Below are positions 24,108 through 31,878 of a DNA stretch of 36,749 nt, in pieces. Source of the stretch: an uncultured Bacteroidales bacterium (lineage in GTDB: Bacteria; Bacteroidota; Bacteroidia; Bacteroidales; WCHB1-69). Location of the stretch: assembly GCA_937901455.1 (NCBI GenBank), contig CALDIA010000060.1, forward strand, positions 1 to 36,749, given 5' to 3'. Each line of letters begins with the position of its first letter. The stretch's first letter is position 1. Under the pieces are notes generated by a model that was not told the DNA's origin, did not search any database, and worked only from the letters and a program-made list of their open reading frames with translations. The position numbers and the translations under genes are program-made.

Positions 24108-25781
24108 TCAGTTATGAATATACTTTTGTATCCTTTCCCTGCATTCTTCAAATGTCTTCAAAAAGCTGGATCTAAGGCGATAATTCTCTTTTTGTTTCAT
24201 TAATTCAGTCGTTTTTTCATATAATGATTCTTTTAAGCCCTTGTACTTACGGTAACCTTCACTTGCTCTGGGGTTTGTCTTCAAGTATTCATCTCGGGCT
24301 TTCTCTTCCAATCGGATTATGCGTTCCAAATCTGGGGCATAGTCTGTTTTGCATTGCTCTATTTTAGATTCGAGATTCTTGACTTCTTTTTCAAAGTTGT
24401 CTATTATTATCTTGTTATGTTCGAGTTCTTTGTTGATTTTCGAAACATTCGAATTTATCATCGGGGTAATATGTTTGTTCAAGTCTATCAATTCTTTGAT
24501 AGACATTTTGACGACAGGAAAAAATTCACTTAACTTCCGCATATTGTCCAAGAAGAATAGGCATCCCGTGATTTTTTCGATTTTTATCGAATCAGCCCAT
24601 TCCCCAGGAAAAATCCGATAAGAATTCTCGTCTGATGTTTTCCACACGAATGTACATCTCCTTTCTTCAAGTTTCGAATTATTGAAAAAAGTCTTGAGCT
24701 TTTGTGGCGAACTTTGCAGGAATTCCCTCAATTGGTTTAACATCTGACGGGTTTCTTCTATGATGAATTCATTCACGAATTTCTGTGGACTCTTTTTAAT
24801 CAGATTAGACACGCAAACTACAAATTCAAAAGTCTCCTCCCAGCAGCTTTTCCTATTCGGTTCAAAACTGCGAGTGTGGTTCACAATTTGCTGCCATGAG
24901 ACTGATTCGTATATTACGGCATCTAAATACGGAAGAATAGGCACATCTTTATAATAAAGATTACAATACGAGTATGAGCGTGATCCGTATCCAAAATTTG
25001 AAAGAACCTCTACGCATTCATTTTGTGATATTTGATGTTTGTAAGTGGTCCATCCTATAGTTTCGGTGGAGAACATGAGAGTGGATTTCGGGAGATTTTT
25101 TTTTGTGTTTTCATAGCATAGTGCATGAATATAACGGATACACCCTTCTGCAAAACAGTCCCGGAGTTTTTTTACCAACTTGTGAATGTCCTGTGAGACC
25201 ATCTTGTTTACTTCATCATCAAACTCCTTCCGGAGATTATCCGACTGTATTGCATATACAAAATCGCTTTCTTGTAATCTATCCAACTCTTCTTTGTAGT
25301 TGTCAGGACCAAGTCTGTATTTGCCCTGAAGATTGTCGAGGGCTTTCTCTTGATTTCTTTTTAGGAAGTCTTGTTTTTTACGCTTGATGAACAATTCGTA
25401 TTCTTTCTCATTTGTAAAGCCACAGGTAAAAGCCCTATATTTCTCAACGCAACAAGATACAAATCCGCCTATCTCAACACTGTGGATTGGAAAATCTTCT
25501 TGATTGAAAAGTTCAGGAGGACAAGCAAAAGTATTGAAAGTTGATCTATAGCTGTTTGGAAACAGATAGTTTATCTTATTATTATAAAGGCTGTCTTTGG
25601 AATAATACTTGTAAAATAGATTCTGTACATCTATAATTGAGTATTTGTCATCTTCCCTCATGGCTGACAATTTGTCGACTAGCTCACTTGGGTAGGGAAT
25701 GGCTGTCTCCTTATATTGATAACTGCCATTTTCTTCTACTAAAACACCAATATAGTCCTTGTTTATTATTGTCTCCTGCAT
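24108..25781 (-). CDS. Large protein of unknown function with C-terminal coiled coil
   Basis: 557 residues. There is no signal peptide or membrane segment, so a cytoplasmic location is expected. The first about 400 residues are mixed and aromatic-rich, with several cysteine-containing motifs (GGFVSCCVEKYRAFTCGF). From about residue 430 the sequence is heptad-like and highly charged (KINKELEHNKIIIDNFEKEV, then LERIIRLEEKARDEYLKT), giving a long coiled coil to the C-terminus. I do not recognise a family. It follows the 55-aa Cys-rich gene by 54 nt and is followed by a membrane protein by 47 nt. It may act as a scaffold or effector of the island. Confidence 0.7.
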   Translation of the reverse strand: MQETIINKDYIGVLVEENGSYQYKETAIPYPSELVDKLSAMREDDKYSIIDVQNLFYKYYSKDSLYNNKINYLFPNSYRSTFNTFACPPELFNQEDFPIHSVEIGGFVSCCVEKYRAFTCGFTNEKEYELFIKRKKQDFLKRNQEKALDNLQGKYRLGPDNYKEELDRLQESDFVYAIQSDNLRKEFDDEVNKMVSQDIHKLVKKLRDCFAEGCIRYIHALCYENTKKNLPKSTLMFSTETIGWTTYKHQISQNECVEVLSNFGYGSRSYSYCNLYYKDVPILPYLDAVIYESVSWQQIVNHTRSFEPNRKSCWEETFEFVVCVSNLIKKSPQKFVNEFIIEETRQMLNQLREFLQSSPQKLKTFFNNSKLEERRCTFVWKTSDENSYRIFPGEWADSIKIEKITGCLFFLDNMRKLSEFFPVVKMSIKELIDLNKHITPMINSNVSKINKELEHNKIIIDNFEKEVKNLESKIEQCKTDYAPDLERIIRLEEKARDEYLKTNPRASEGYRKYKGLKESLYEKTTELMKQKENYRLRSSFLKTFEECRERIQKYIHN

Positions 25782-25835
25782 AATCGATTGAATTGAATGC
25801 TTTGTCGAAAAGTAAAAGATTGTGTGTTGCCAAGT

Positions 25836-26003
25836 TCAATTATTGTCATTGGCAGGGCAGCCGAGCAGAGGGCATTCATCGCAAGACCAGCCTTCGCCGC
25901 AACCTTTTTCGTAATCGTCGTATCCGTAATCGTCGTAGTTTTCGTAGTCATCGTTGTGATAAAAACTGACAGTTCCCGGAAATAATAATGATTTCTTTTT
26001 CAT
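25836..26003 (-). CDS. Acidic, Cys-rich 55-aa protein
   Basis: ATG at 26003, TGA at 25836. The protein is basic for four residues (MKKK) and then has an Asp/Tyr/Asn-rich stretch built of DDYENY-, DDYGYDDY-like units, followed by four cysteines at residues 35, 41, 44 and 49 (GCGEGWSCDECPLLGCP). The spacing is typical of a small metal-binding site. Too short for most gene callers, but the composition is far from random. It is 67 nt after the lipoprotein stop and 54 nt before the 557-aa gene. I do not know its function; a redox or zinc-binding adaptor for the next protein is one possibility. Confidence 0.65.
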   Translation of the reverse strand: MKKKSLLFPGTVSFYHNDDYENYDDYGYDDYEKGCGEGWSCDECPLLGCPANDNN

Positions 26004-26070
26004 CTGTTCTAAAAATTTAATGATTATTTGTTAATATGTTTTACTCACTTGTATTTTACTGTGACATCTT

Positions 26071-26742
26071 TTACAAAAGAATGATCGAATTTTTCAGCTG
26101 ATTGTATTTACCAGAGACATCAGTCATAGAACCGAGTTGGATAAGGAAAGACTTGTTGCCCTTGCAAACAAACAATGCTCTTGTTGGCATATTGACATAT
26201 GTCCAGTCCTGTTCAAATGAATATTCAACAGCGGGGCACCCGTGCCATGTGACTGATTTCGCGCTTATACCAGAAGATATACATTCACTTTTGTATTCGT
26301 CGAGATATTCTTGTGGGCTCATGTTTGATGGCATTTCATTTATGTTCAAGTTTATAAAACTCATCTTATATGGGTCACCAAGTTCCTCTCCGACAGTGCA
26401 TATATATGCATCAATCAGTTTGACACTTGCTATTCTTGCTTCCCTTATAGCCGCAATATATTCGCTGTTTCGCTGTAATTTATAGCTTCTGTCAATCGCA
26501 AATCCTGCGTTTTTGTAGTATGTATAGTCTTCACGTTGCGGCTCTGCAACTTCATCCATCTCGAGCGAATGTTCCTTTATGGATGCCAAACCTTGTTTTG
26601 ACTTTTCACCGTTTTCGTGACCATCGTAAAAACTCGAGTTTGCACCATAGTTCTTGGTCGACTGAGTGTCTTCGTTCTTTTTACTTTGGTTACAACTGCA
26701 CAGCATAACTGCTATTAGAGCGAAATAAATAATTCTTTTCAT
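26071..26742 (-). CDS. Lipoprotein of unknown function, first gene behind the island motif
   Basis: 223 residues. The lipoprotein signal MKRIIYFALIAVMLCSC has lipidation at the second C of CSC. After a disordered, Ser/Asn/Glu-rich linker, the C-terminal about 150 residues form a compact alpha/beta domain (AAIREARIASVKLIDAYI, MSPQEYLDEYKSEC, TWHGCPAVEYSFEQDW, ALFVCKGNKSFLIQLG) with a layout like PsbP/MOG-type small lipoprotein domains, by pattern only. The promoter-like motif at 26792-26818 lies about 50 nt upstream. It probably starts a run of five genes ending at 22511. Confidence 0.7.
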   Translation of the reverse strand: MKRIIYFALIAVMLCSCNQSKKNEDTQSTKNYGANSSFYDGHENGEKSKQGLASIKEHSLEMDEVAEPQREDYTYYKNAGFAIDRSYKLQRNSEYIAAIREARIASVKLIDAYICTVGEELGDPYKMSFINLNINEMPSNMSPQEYLDEYKSECISSGISAKSVTWHGCPAVEYSFEQDWTYVNMPTRALFVCKGNKSFLIQLGSMTDVSGKYNQLKNSIILL

Positions 26743-26791
26743 AATAACTGGGCTTTTGATAGTTTAATAAATTGATTGTTTCTTTTGTCTC

Positions 26792-26818
26792 TTAATACCA
26801 AAAAACGAAAAAGGTAAA
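26792..26818 (-). promoter_or_regulatory. Island promoter motif, copy 4
   Basis: On the minus strand TTTACC (26818-26813), 13 nt, GGTATTAA (26799-26792), followed by GAGACAAAAGAAACAATC. It is one of four copies upstream of island genes and is about 50 nt from the lipoprotein ATG at 26742. See copies at 29269, 36118 and 36560. Confidence 0.75.
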
Positions 26819-26848
26819 TAGCCATTGATCTATTTGTGGAAATTGCTA

Positions 26849-27568
26849 TTATTTCAAGAATTCAAATCTGTTATATATTTCCATCGGCTCAGTTTCCTGT
26901 AAAGAATGGGTTGTGACACCCAATGTGATCCCCACACAGTCTTTCGCCCCAACATTCATCAGTTTCTTGTAAAATGTTTTCAGGGTCTTGCCATATGAGC
27001 ATATGTCGTCACAAATGACTACATATTTTCCCTTGATGGCCTCTTCGTTGAAAATTAATTTGGCATCCTTTCCCGATCCTAAATTATTATGTTTTTGTGT
27101 GCCTTCCTGAGCAATAGACACATAATTAAAGCCATTCACCATTCCGCATTCTTCGCATACTGCATTACTGAAATCTCTCCATCGCAGTTCGTTGCCGCAT
27201 ATCGTTTTGGCAGGTACACACATAAAGACAAATTCTCGTATGCAATCCCCAAATACCATATAAAGGATTTCCACTACTTTTGGAACAAAGAATTCGACCG
27301 ATATCTGGTGCATTTGCCTTGTAATATATGCTCTGTCAATCTTAAAATCCCAGATCCGTTTCCTTATTAACTCTGAGTGTTGAGGAATATTTAATGCTTT
27401 TGACGGATAATAGCAGTATATCGGGAAGCAGGGAAAGCCGTAGTCACGCGGGATGGTGTTTCTGCCTATCCTGAGACGCAGTTCGTGTATAATAAGTTCA
27501 ATGTCCATTCCCGACTTCATTTCATTGTGAAAAGATTTTTGGTGATTCAACAAGTAGCAAACCGACAT
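26849..27568 (-). CDS. ComF-like phosphoribosyltransferase
   Basis: 239 residues. A PRPP-binding loop is clear at residues 183-195 (VVICDDICSYGKT), the 13-residue motif of type I phosphoribosyltransferases. An upstream block, FMCVPAKTICGNELRWRDFSNAV with a following helix, matches the VP...RxFN-type segment of ComF-like proteins. The zinc-finger part of classical ComF is absent and is replaced by an unrelated N-terminal segment of about 80 residues. The enzyme would use PRPP, but the second substrate cannot be read from sequence; ComF-like proteins in mobile elements are linked to DNA uptake or nucleotide salvage in other systems. It follows its neighbour by 5 nt, so they are co-transcribed. 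Confidence 0.82.
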   Translation of the reverse strand: MSVCYLLNHQKSFHNEMKSGMDIELIIHELRLRIGRNTIPRDYGFPCFPIYCYYPSKALNIPQHSELIRKRIWDFKIDRAYITRQMHQISVEFFVPKVVEILYMVFGDCIREFVFMCVPAKTICGNELRWRDFSNAVCEECGMVNGFNYVSIAQEGTQKHNNLGSGKDAKLIFNEEAIKGKYVVICDDICSYGKTLKTFYKKLMNVGAKDCVGITLGVTTHSLQETEPMEIYNRFEFLK

Positions 27569-27573
27569 GATTT

Positions 27574-27954
27574 TTACATTTGTCCTTGATTTCTTTCAGA
27601 CATTTTGACCTCAGTATTCTCAACAAGCAACGCCACACACGTGTTGTTGTCGATAGCGAAATTACATACTATAATAGCATCTTCATATGAAAAAGATACA
27701 TCTGTTCGAAGAGTGATGGCTTTAGCGACATTTTCCAAGGTGTTGTCAGATATAAGCAACGAGGCCAATGTGTATCGCAACACACTTACAATCTTGTTCA
27801 TTGGATATTTGTTATCCAACAAATCACATAGCTTTTTGTCAAGTTCGTACTCTTCCGACGTGCCGGACGGAAACATCTGCCGATAGACTTCGCACATGAG
27901 ATTTTGTACGGCATTGTGGTCTTTGTCTGGTTTAATATCTTTAAAACGTTTCAT
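27574..27954 (-). CDS. Small helical protein of unknown function
   Basis: 126 residues, all-helical by pattern, with no signal peptide. Sequence such as EYELDKKLCDLLDNKYPM and VLRYTLASLLISDNTLENV suggests a small helical bundle. I do not recognise a family. It is separated from the phosphoribosyltransferase by only 5 nt, so a partner role is likely. Confidence 0.65.
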   Translation of the reverse strand: MKRFKDIKPDKDHNAVQNLMCEVYRQMFPSGTSEEYELDKKLCDLLDNKYPMNKIVSVLRYTLASLLISDNTLENVAKAITLRTDVSFSYEDAIIVCNFAIDNNTCVALLVENTEVKMSERNQGQM

Positions 27955-28065
27955 CGTACTTTCTTTTTCGGTTGTTTATATCAGTTTAAGGATAAAAGCA
28001 AACAGTACACTGTCTTTTTATCATTTAATTCTATCGGGATCCAACCATGTCCTCTGTAATATAGC

Positions 28066-28575
28066 TTATGAACACATCATCACTAACAGACAAATAATGG
28101 TCATTATCGTTCCAACGACGATATACCATTTTGCACCCTCCCAAGCTCCGGAGAAAGCGGCTTTTGAATCTTCTCTCAACGATGATAATAGTTCGTTTAC
28201 CATGTTTCGTGCTTCGGCACGGGCTTCATACATGTCATTTTGGACATTTATGTCGTTGACTTCGTAATCATTGTACTGATAGGATTCGTTTGTGTCAGTT
28301 GTCTCTGAATGATGACATGTCTCACTATTCTTTGTCATAGACATTACACTCCTCTCCTGAATGAATCGAATATATTCACGATCATAACGTTTCCGCTTTT
28401 CAGGATTACTCAAAATTGAATACGCTTCATTGATATCCTGCATCAAGCCAGTCGTATCATGACCTTGATTTTTGTCAGGATGCCACTTCATCGACATATG
28501 TCGATATGCGGTCTTGATTTCTTCGGGTGAAGAGTTGCTCGGAATGCCAAGTACTTGATAATAATCTATGAACAT
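28066..28575 (-). CDS. J-domain membrane protein (DnaJ-like co-chaperone)
   Basis: 169 residues from the inner ATG at 28575, which gives the usual J-domain start (MFIDYYQVLGIPSNSS); the longer frame adds five residues. The HPD motif is in MKWHPDKNQG and is followed by INEAYSILSNPEKRKRYD. A Ser/Glu/Asn-rich linker leads to one C-terminal transmembrane segment (IVVGTIMTIICLLVMMC). This layout resembles membrane-tethered J-proteins that recruit DnaK to a membrane client. The client is unknown; the anti-sigma protein and the exported proteases are near neighbours. It follows a 61-aa membrane protein by 24 nt. Confidence 0.88.
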   Translation of the reverse strand: MFIDYYQVLGIPSNSSPEEIKTAYRHMSMKWHPDKNQGHDTTGLMQDINEAYSILSNPEKRKRYDREYIRFIQERSVMSMTKNSETCHHSETTDTNESYQYNDYEVNDINVQNDMYEARAEARNMVNELLSSLREDSKAAFSGAWEGAKWYIVVGTIMTIICLLVMMCS

Positions 28576-28599
28576 AAATTCGACATTCAATGATTGAAG

Positions 28600-28785
28600 T
28601 TATTCGATTTTGTCTTTATTCCATACAGCCTTGATTGCACCTATCATACCAGCCAGAGCGGCAAGGCCAATCATTCCAGGAGTCTTGGCGCCCGAACTTG
28701 TCCTTATCCCTACTATTACAGAAAAAATAATAATGAATGCCACTATGACAAGTATTGTGACAATAACTTTTGAAATCTTACTCAT
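28600..28785 (-). CDS. Small two-pass membrane protein
   Basis: 61 residues. Two hydrophobic segments (IVTILVIVAFIIIFSVIVG and, after a polar loop, GLAALAGMIGAIKAVW) suggest a small inner-membrane protein. I do not recognise a family. It lies directly before the J-domain gene, and the two products would meet in the membrane. Confidence 0.65.
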   Translation of the reverse strand: MSKISKVIVTILVIVAFIIIFSVIVGIRTSSGAKTPGMIGLAALAGMIGAIKAVWNKDKIE

Positions 28786-28848
28786 AATTTTAGACTTTTG
28801 GTTTATGATATATTTGGAACTTATGTGTGATATTTGATCTGACTACGC

Positions 28849-29241
28849 TTACCTTTCGGACCTTTGCGCTTTCATTTCCTCATAGAGCTTAGTGAATAAC
28901 TCTATCAGACCGTTGGTTATATGCCCGTTTTCCTCAAACACTTTAAATGGAGATTTATGCTTAAGAATTGCGAGAAGTAACTCAAAGTTTTCTGTCACCT
29001 TTAGCTCAAATAGCAGATAGCCCATCCCATAATCTCCAGAGGTGTCGAAATCGCCATGATTACCATAGCCATATCTTTCCCAAGCGAACAATAATGCGTT
29101 CTTAAACAAAGAAATCGTAAGTATCTCTTGTTTAGCCATATATGCGCTATCAATCGCATTACCAATATCTGAGATAGCGCATTGGATATAACAGATTGTA
29201 TCAAGATACTCTTTAATAACTGCAGCATTCGGCTTTTCCAT
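28849..29241 (-). CDS. Small helical protein of unknown function, behind the island motif
   Basis: 130 residues, helical, with no signal peptide or membrane segment. Features are an N-terminal VIKEYLDTICYIQCAISDIG segment and a YGYGNHGDFDTSGDYGMGY glycine/tyrosine-rich turn in the middle. I do not recognise a family. It is the first gene after the anti-sigma gene and has the island motif at 29269-29296 about 28 nt upstream of its ATG, making it the nearest candidate target of the sigma factor. Confidence 0.65.
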   Translation of the reverse strand: MEKPNAAVIKEYLDTICYIQCAISDIGNAIDSAYMAKQEILTISLFKNALLFAWERYGYGNHGDFDTSGDYGMGYLLFELKVTENFELLLAILKHKSPFKVFEENGHITNGLIELFTKLYEEMKAQRSER

Positions 29242-29268
29242 TTTAATTTTAATCCTTTCCTTTGTTTA

Positions 29269-29296
29269 TCAATACCAAAAAGGACTAAAAGGTAAA
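29269..29296 (-). promoter_or_regulatory. Island promoter motif, copy 3
   Basis: On the minus strand TTTACC (29296-29291), 14 nt, GGTATTGA (29276-29269), followed by TAAACAAAGGAAAGG. It lies between the anti-sigma gene and the 130-aa gene, 28 nt from the ATG at 29241. The GGTATTGA differs from the other copies by one base. Confidence 0.75.
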
Positions 29297-29320
29297 TAAA
29301 AAAGTGTCTGCTAAAGAGTG

Positions 29321-30349
29321 CTATATTTTCTTGATTTTTTCGATTAATTTAGCAGCTTGATCTGCGATTCCCTTATCGGGATTCTCATTGACAATGTTTT
29401 CAAGTATCCGAACTGCGTCTTTACGTTTGCCGGCCTTCAAGTATGCAATGGCGCAATTCCAACCTATGATGTTGGCATAATTAGAATAATCATTATACTC
29501 TTCGGCAATTGCGATTTTATATATTCTTTCCAACTCTTTCGCTGTGTTTCTCAATTCTTTGTCTGACTTGACATTCTCAAGTAAAGGCATCAGTTCAGTT
29601 AATTCATCAGCATCCCCCCTGAGATAGAGGGATTCAGATGGAACAACAGAATAATAGTCTTTCCCTAAATCAACTGTTTCTGAATATTGGTGATATTTGA
29701 AACCGCCGAATGCGATAACACCTATAAAACAGGCAGCAATTGCGTATTTGACGAAAGTGCGTGCAAAGGCATTCTTTCGTGTTGATATGGTGTCAGTTGT
29801 CGTAACCGTGGGATGGAAATCAGAAGTGGTTGCTGCCCTGCTCTTCCTCTTGCCGTTTTCCTTTCTATACTGCGTCATGAAATCTGTAAATGATTCTTTA
29901 TCCAGATGCTGTAGTTCAGAAATGATTTTTTCAGAATCTGCGCTCAGAAGAGAATCCATCTGCTTAATCATTAACGCAGTTGTAATGGCGCGTCGCTTCG
30001 ACTCTTCATTTGACAAGATTTCCCTTATAAACTTCTTCTCCTCTATATCTGTCATTTGTTTTTTGAGAAAACAGACGACTCTTTCATCAAAATCCATCAT
30101 TGATTTCTTGATGCCGGATAGAGCCAGGTAGTCCTCTTCGCTCATCGACTTAATTCTCTCTTTTACCTTCTGATCTTGCTCCTTATTAAGCGTGGCCATC
30201 TCCTTTATAGCAAGTGCAATGGTCTTAGCTCTGTCGAGCAATTCAGGGTCTTGTTCCATTTCCAATTTAAAACCAGCCTCCTCTTCTTTTGTCATTTGGC
30301 CCTTGAGGAAGCGTTCGACCCTTTCATCGAAATCCACGTTATTTGTCAT
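29321..30349 (-). CDS. Anti-sigma-factor-like membrane protein with duplicated N-terminal segment and TPR-like C-terminus
   Basis: 342 residues from the ATG at 30349, which overlaps the sigma factor stop by 11 nt; a longer frame (start 30373) is possible. The N-terminus contains the same segment twice: DFDERVERFLKGQMTKEEE (about residues 6-24) and DFDERVVCFLKKQMTDIEE (about 86-104), each followed by a helix ending in IKEM or IKQM. One transmembrane segment (about residues 200-220, AIAACFIGVIAFGGF) separates this from a C-terminal helical region (YANIIGWNCAIAYLKAGKRKDAVRILE) that looks like one or two TPR units outside the cytoplasm. The cytoplasmic part lacks the HxxxCxxC zinc motif of classical ZAS anti-sigma factors. 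Gene order and topology make it the likely anti-sigma of the upstream ECF gene. Confidence 0.8.
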   Translation of the reverse strand: MTNNVDFDERVERFLKGQMTKEEEAGFKLEMEQDPELLDRAKTIALAIKEMATLNKEQDQKVKERIKSMSEEDYLALSGIKKSMMDFDERVVCFLKKQMTDIEEKKFIREILSNEESKRRAITTALMIKQMDSLLSADSEKIISELQHLDKESFTDFMTQYRKENGKRKSRAATTSDFHPTVTTTDTISTRKNAFARTFVKYAIAACFIGVIAFGGFKYHQYSETVDLGKDYYSVVPSESLYLRGDADELTELMPLLENVKSDKELRNTAKELERIYKIAIAEEYNDYSNYANIIGWNCAIAYLKAGKRKDAVRILENIVNENPDKGIADQAAKLIEKIKKI

Positions 30350-30929
30350 AGAAGAAGGATTTAATTTTGTCAAACCTTTCTTTTAGCCGTCCCATACACC
30401 AACTTTTTTTGGATTTAACGGAGTCAGCACCATTAAATCCTATCAGTGATGCAATCTCAGTCATGGTGAGATTGTCGCCATAAAATGACCATAGGATTTT
30501 CTCGCAGGGGTGTGGCAAGTCTTGAACTATCTCTCGCATCATTTTCTCTTGCTCCTCATTTATGCTTTCATCAAGACCAAGAAGATAATCTATTTTCCCC
30601 ATATCGTATTCGTCTCCCATCAGTGTGTCTTCACTGATATCATACTCTGGGAGTGGAATGGTCGGACGACGACGTGTGACCAGTTTAAGACCAAGATTGA
30701 TACAAATCCGAGTGAAATAGGTTGACAAAGAGGCTGTCAACTTCTCCAATTTTCCGTTTTGAATATTGTTGTATAGAACAATACTTGCCTCTTGGAAAAT
30801 ATCTTCGGCATCATCCACGTCCATTGACAGCCTGTTCTGTAATACGACAAGCGTCTTTTTTCGTTCCTTTTCAAAAAAGAAGGACAATGCCTTGATATCC
30901 GGTATCTCAAAATTATTCTTAGTGGTCAT
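30339..30929 (-). CDS. ECF (sigma-70 family, group 4) RNA polymerase sigma factor
   Basis: 196 residues. Region 2 includes DVDDAEDIFQEASIVLYNNI and an RRR-containing basic stretch. Region 4 includes LPHPCEKILWSFYGDNLTMTEI, then ASLIGFNGADSVKSKKSWCM, a helix-turn-helix for -35 recognition. There is no region 1 or 3, and the linker is acidic (DISEDTLMGDEYDMGKIDY). Its ATG overlaps the caspase stop by 4 nt (ATGA), and the anti-sigma start overlaps its own stop, so all three are translated together. The sigma factor should recognise a promoter other than TAnnTTTG; the repeated TTTACC/GGTATT motif is the obvious candidate. Confidence 0.9.
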   Translation of the reverse strand: MTTKNNFEIPDIKALSFFFEKERKKTLVVLQNRLSMDVDDAEDIFQEASIVLYNNIQNGKLEKLTASLSTYFTRICINLGLKLVTRRRPTIPLPEYDISEDTLMGDEYDMGKIDYLLGLDESINEEQEKMMREIVQDLPHPCEKILWSFYGDNLTMTEIASLIGFNGADSVKSKKSWCMGRLKERFDKIKSFFYDK

Positions 30930-31804
30930 TTGATCTTAGATATTTCTATTACCATGTCTTGATCCTGCAATGAGTTGTCTTGTCGCATTAGTTCCTGCAC
31001 CTTGTACACCCATGATGCATCAACCCCTATGGCGTGTTTTGATACAACTTGGTAAATGTAATATGAGAGAGCCCCATAATAGGTACCATCCTTCTTTATC
31101 TCTGAATTATATTGAGTGCTTTTACATGCTTCAAGATACACGACGGGGGCTTTGTTTGCAGAATAGGATATGTCGTAATGCGTTTCAGATTCTCTTTTGG
31201 GCTTATAATATAGACCGTTCGGAGAAAAGCCCTGCTTTGTGCCCCGGATCACTTCATCGTAAAATCCCCTTGAAGCCTTCCCTGCGTGGCACGCGTCCAC
31301 TACGACATATAGCCTGCCGGCAGGACCAACCTTAACACGAATCGCTTCCGTATATGTGTTTAGTTCATCATCTAACAGATGCTTTGCACCTTCATACACT
31401 CCTTTTTTATATTCCATTCTGGCATCTACTGGAACAATAGATTCATCCCAACCATCTGTCTCATCGTGATTAATATCCTCAAAGGGTTGCCCGTGTGTAG
31501 AAAAGTGAATATATACTACCGAACCTCTGTTGACTTTTTTTGCAAGGGACTTGAGTTGCTTCACGATATTGTCGTATGTAGCATCTGCGTCAGTCAGATG
31601 GTCCACTGAAAACCCTTGTGATTTTAGAACAGGCGATAATAATTTAACATCATTCACGCCATGAATGTCATCCCACCCGGTTTTTTGATCTACCGCATGG
31701 TAGTCTGAAATGCCTATGAGCAATGCGACTTTTTGCTGCGCAAATAGTGAGCTTCCGCTAAAAATTATTAGCACTAACAATATGAAAACGCTCAATTTTT
31801 TCAT
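30926..31804 (-). CDS. Secreted caspase-like protease (peptidase C14 family)
   Basis: 292 residues. The signal peptide MKKLSVFILLVLIIFSGSSL ends near FAQ. A caspase fold follows: QKVALLIGISDY (first strand), catalytic H104 in VYIHFSTHGQP, and catalytic C172 in YVVVDACHAGKAS. An acidic ETDGWDESIVPVD segment lies between them, as in metacaspase/paracaspase-like proteins. The usual location for such proteins in Bacteroidetes is not settled, but the signal peptide predicts export to the periplasm. The gene has its own housekeeping -7 box, lies 74 nt after the TPR-CHAT gene, and is translationally coupled to the sigma factor. Cleavage specificity (Arg/Lys versus Asp) cannot be read here. Confidence 0.88.
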   Translation of the reverse strand: MKKLSVFILLVLIIFSGSSLFAQQKVALLIGISDYHAVDQKTGWDDIHGVNDVKLLSPVLKSQGFSVDHLTDADATYDNIVKQLKSLAKKVNRGSVVYIHFSTHGQPFEDINHDETDGWDESIVPVDARMEYKKGVYEGAKHLLDDELNTYTEAIRVKVGPAGRLYVVVDACHAGKASRGFYDEVIRGTKQGFSPNGLYYKPKRESETHYDISYSANKAPVVYLEACKSTQYNSEIKKDGTYYGALSYYIYQVVSKHAIGVDASWVYKVQELMRQDNSLQDQDMVIEISKIK

Positions 31805-31830
31805 TTACGAACTACTATATTTTGAAAGTG

Positions 31831-31838
31831 CAAAAATA
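31831..31838 (-). promoter_or_regulatory. -7 promoter element (TAnnTTTG) for the caspase-sigma-anti-sigma operon
   Basis: The minus strand reads TATTTTTG followed by CA, 26 nt upstream of the caspase ATG. The regulatory operon itself is thus under the housekeeping sigma factor rather than behind the island motif. Confidence 0.6.
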
Positions 31839-31878
31839 CACAATAATCCGGCAACTCTTTTCTTTAAAATCAATCAAA

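Noticed and set aside
28845..28860. Plus-strand TTACCTTT near the end of the 130-aa gene as a fifth island motif
   Set aside because: It has the wrong orientation, lies within the final codons of a gene, and has no GGTATT at the right spacing.
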